From: Leptospiraceae bacterium
GTDB taxonomy: Bacteria > Spirochaetota > Leptospiria > Leptospirales > Leptonemataceae
Assembly (NCBI GenBank): GCA_025059995.1
Contig: JANXCF010000003.1
Span: 124,001-188,000, forward strand
Direction of reading: 5' to 3'
Length of the DNA stretch: 64,000 nucleotides
The notes beneath the pieces were generated by a model that made no database searches, had not been told where the DNA came from, and saw only the letters and a program-made list of their open reading frames with translations. Positions within the stretch are counted from its first letter, which is position 1, and every line of letters starts with the position of its first letter. The position numbers were made by a program, and so were the translations under genes. This document shows positions 63,162-64,000 of this stretch, piece after piece.

Positions 63162-63554
63162 ACTCAATAAACTCTTAAGGTAATCTGGTAATCTTCTTGG
63201 TTTTCCTTCTAAGGAAATACAAATATGGATTGTATGACCTTTCACTAAAATTCTTTGACTTTCCTTCTCGTAGATTGTATAGGCTATTTTGAAGCGATTT
63301 GCTTCGATAGAAACCAACTCTCCAAAAATTTGAATGATGTCATCATACTTGGCAGGATAAAGATACTCACAAAAAGCCTCTAAAACGGGAAACATTAAAC
63401 CGTCTTTTTCCTCGATTTCTTTATATGATCTTCCTGAATTCCGGATAAGCTCATTTCGTAACATCTCAAAGTATCGAAAGTAATGGGCATAATAAACAAT
63501 TCCCATTTTATCGGTATCACCATAAGGAACCCGATATTCTATAACTGCCTTCAT
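63135..63554 (-). CDS. YbgC/4HBT-family acyl-CoA thioesterase
   Basis: 139 residues, hotdog fold. 'YRVPYGDTDKMGIVYYAHYFRYFEMLRNELIR' carries the family's catalytic Asp in 'DTDKMGIVYYAHY'. Such enzymes hydrolyse short or aromatic acyl-CoAs. No tol-pal genes are near. Its start overlaps the end of the YciO-like gene by 4 bp. Confidence 0.92.
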   Translation of the reverse strand: MKAVIEYRVPYGDTDKMGIVYYAHYFRYFEMLRNELIRNSGRSYKEIEEKDGLMFPVLEAFCEYLYPAKYDDIIQIFGELVSIEANRFKIAYTIYEKESQRILVKGHTIHICISLEGKPRRLPDYLKSLLSSTKEGFSH

Positions 63555-64000
63555 CTTTGCTCAAACTCCGCTGGTTGATAGCCTAATTCTATAACTGGAC
63601 CTTTCCCTTCTCGAAGGATTTCAATGTCTTCTTTCGTGCAGTCAATAATTGTGCTATATAAATTCTTTTTTGGACCATCATCAATCACAGCTTCCACCAA
63701 ATGTCCATAGAGCTTATCTAAATGTTCTGGATAAGTGATGTAGTCATCTTCTGTTCGAACAGATGTGGAAACTAAGGGTTTATCAATTTCTCCGTATTCA
63801 AATAATAATCTATGTAAGGGATGATTAACGATACGAACACCTACTTCTTTTCTCTTTCCAACACCTCTTCGATCCATTTCTTTACTCGCTGGAAAGATAA
63901 AGGTATAAGGTCCTGGGGTATAGTTCTTTATAAGTTTAAAAGCCCTATCGGGGATATGCTTCACATATAAACCAGCCATAGAAATATCTCTACAGAGTAA
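63551..64000 (-). CDS. YciO/Sua5-YrdC-like protein, N-terminus beyond window
   Basis: About 150 C-terminal residues are visible. The frame stays open to the window end and reads 'LLCRDISMAGLYV' there, which matches the YciO segment around 'MCRDLSELSTY', so the true start lies past 64000 and about 50-60 residues are missing. 'NYTPGPYTFIFPAS', 'VGVRIVNHPL' and 'DKPLVSTSV' follow the YrdC fold. YrdC/Sua5 makes threonylcarbamoyl-AMP for tRNA t6A; YciO relatives have an uncertain role. Confidence 0.88.
   Translation of the reverse strand, partial: LLCRDISMAGLYVKHIPDRAFKLIKNYTPGPYTFIFPASKEMDRRGVGKRKEVGVRIVNHPLHRLLFEYGEIDKPLVSTSVRTEDDYITYPEHLDKLYGHLVEAVIDDGPKKNLYSTIIDCTKEDIEILREGKGPVIELGYQPAEFEQR

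Noticed and set aside
1..64000. tRNA, rRNA, CRISPR arrays and intact insertion sequences
   Set aside because: I looked for tRNA T-arm patterns, evenly spaced palindromic repeats, and transposase genes with terminal repeats in the gaps and found none.

Overview
The window is 64 kb of AT-rich, densely packed bacterial chromosome. It looks like a spirochaete of the Leptospira side (order Leptospirales or a close relative). The reasons are: several lipoproteins with loose spirochaete-type lipoboxes; two small Cys-rich lipoproteins of a kind I associate with Leptospira; Lys/Ile/Phe-rich proteins; a single-chain multidomain acyl-CoA carboxylase; and a dapA-dapB-cdaA-ybbR-acpS operon. The assignment is an inference from gene content; no rRNA or tRNA gene is visible in the window.

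Layout. 1-7.4 kb is the accessory-looking part. It holds the end of a membrane protein, a signal-less protein that joins two discoidin-like domains to phage tail-fibre-type repeats, a decayed parA pseudogene in a 1.2 kb gap, an NtrC-type regulator whose ATPase motifs are all lost, and three small or unknown genes. 7.4-8.1 kb is a very AT-rich gap with seven copies of TTAATCA/TGATTAA. 8.1-14.4 kb has thrS (start codon inside an 11-bp inverted repeat), a peroxide-defence module (rubrerythrin, Fe-S protein, DUF3501) behind an operator-like promoter, and a radical SAM gene. 14.4-29.2 kb has prfC, lipoproteins, an ArnT-like glycosyltransferase, trpS, gpmI, argB, an MBOAT acyltransferase and a Slt-type lytic transglycosylase. 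29.3-37.4 kb is a nearly gapless plus-strand run: two unknown proteins, bactofilin, pdxA, a membrane protein, dapA, dapB, the diadenylate cyclase cdaA, ybbR and acpS. 37.4-50.6 kb has Ppx/GppA, an ArsC-like protein, a secreted esterase, a Nudix hydrolase, a PfkB kinase, two GT4 and one GT-A glycosyltransferase, htpG, a GHKL ATPase and a LOG protein. 50.7-60.2 kb has a CapD-like dehydratase, a NamZ/DUF1343 protein, a stand-alone FAS-I-type acyltransferase domain and, divergently, a 1945-residue carboxylase with BC, BCCP and CT in one chain. 60.2-64 kb has a CDF transporter with a four-Cys tail, dusA, endonuclease V, a YbgC-like thioesterase and a truncated YciO/Sua5-like gene.

How the genes fit together. 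Many act on the envelope: lysine/DAP synthesis, c-di-AMP signalling, bactofilin, lytic transglycosylase, NamZ, MBOAT and the glycosyltransferases. A second theme is lipid synthesis (giant carboxylase, acyltransferase domain, AcpS, thioesterase). Gene packing is extreme: five convergent pairs overlap at their 3' ends, so few classical terminators exist. The best candidates for something undescribed are the ATPase-dead NtrC-like regulator with its unknown partner, the discoidin/tail-fibre hybrid, the giant carboxylase with its divergent acyltransferase, and the two regulatory DNA structures around thrS.
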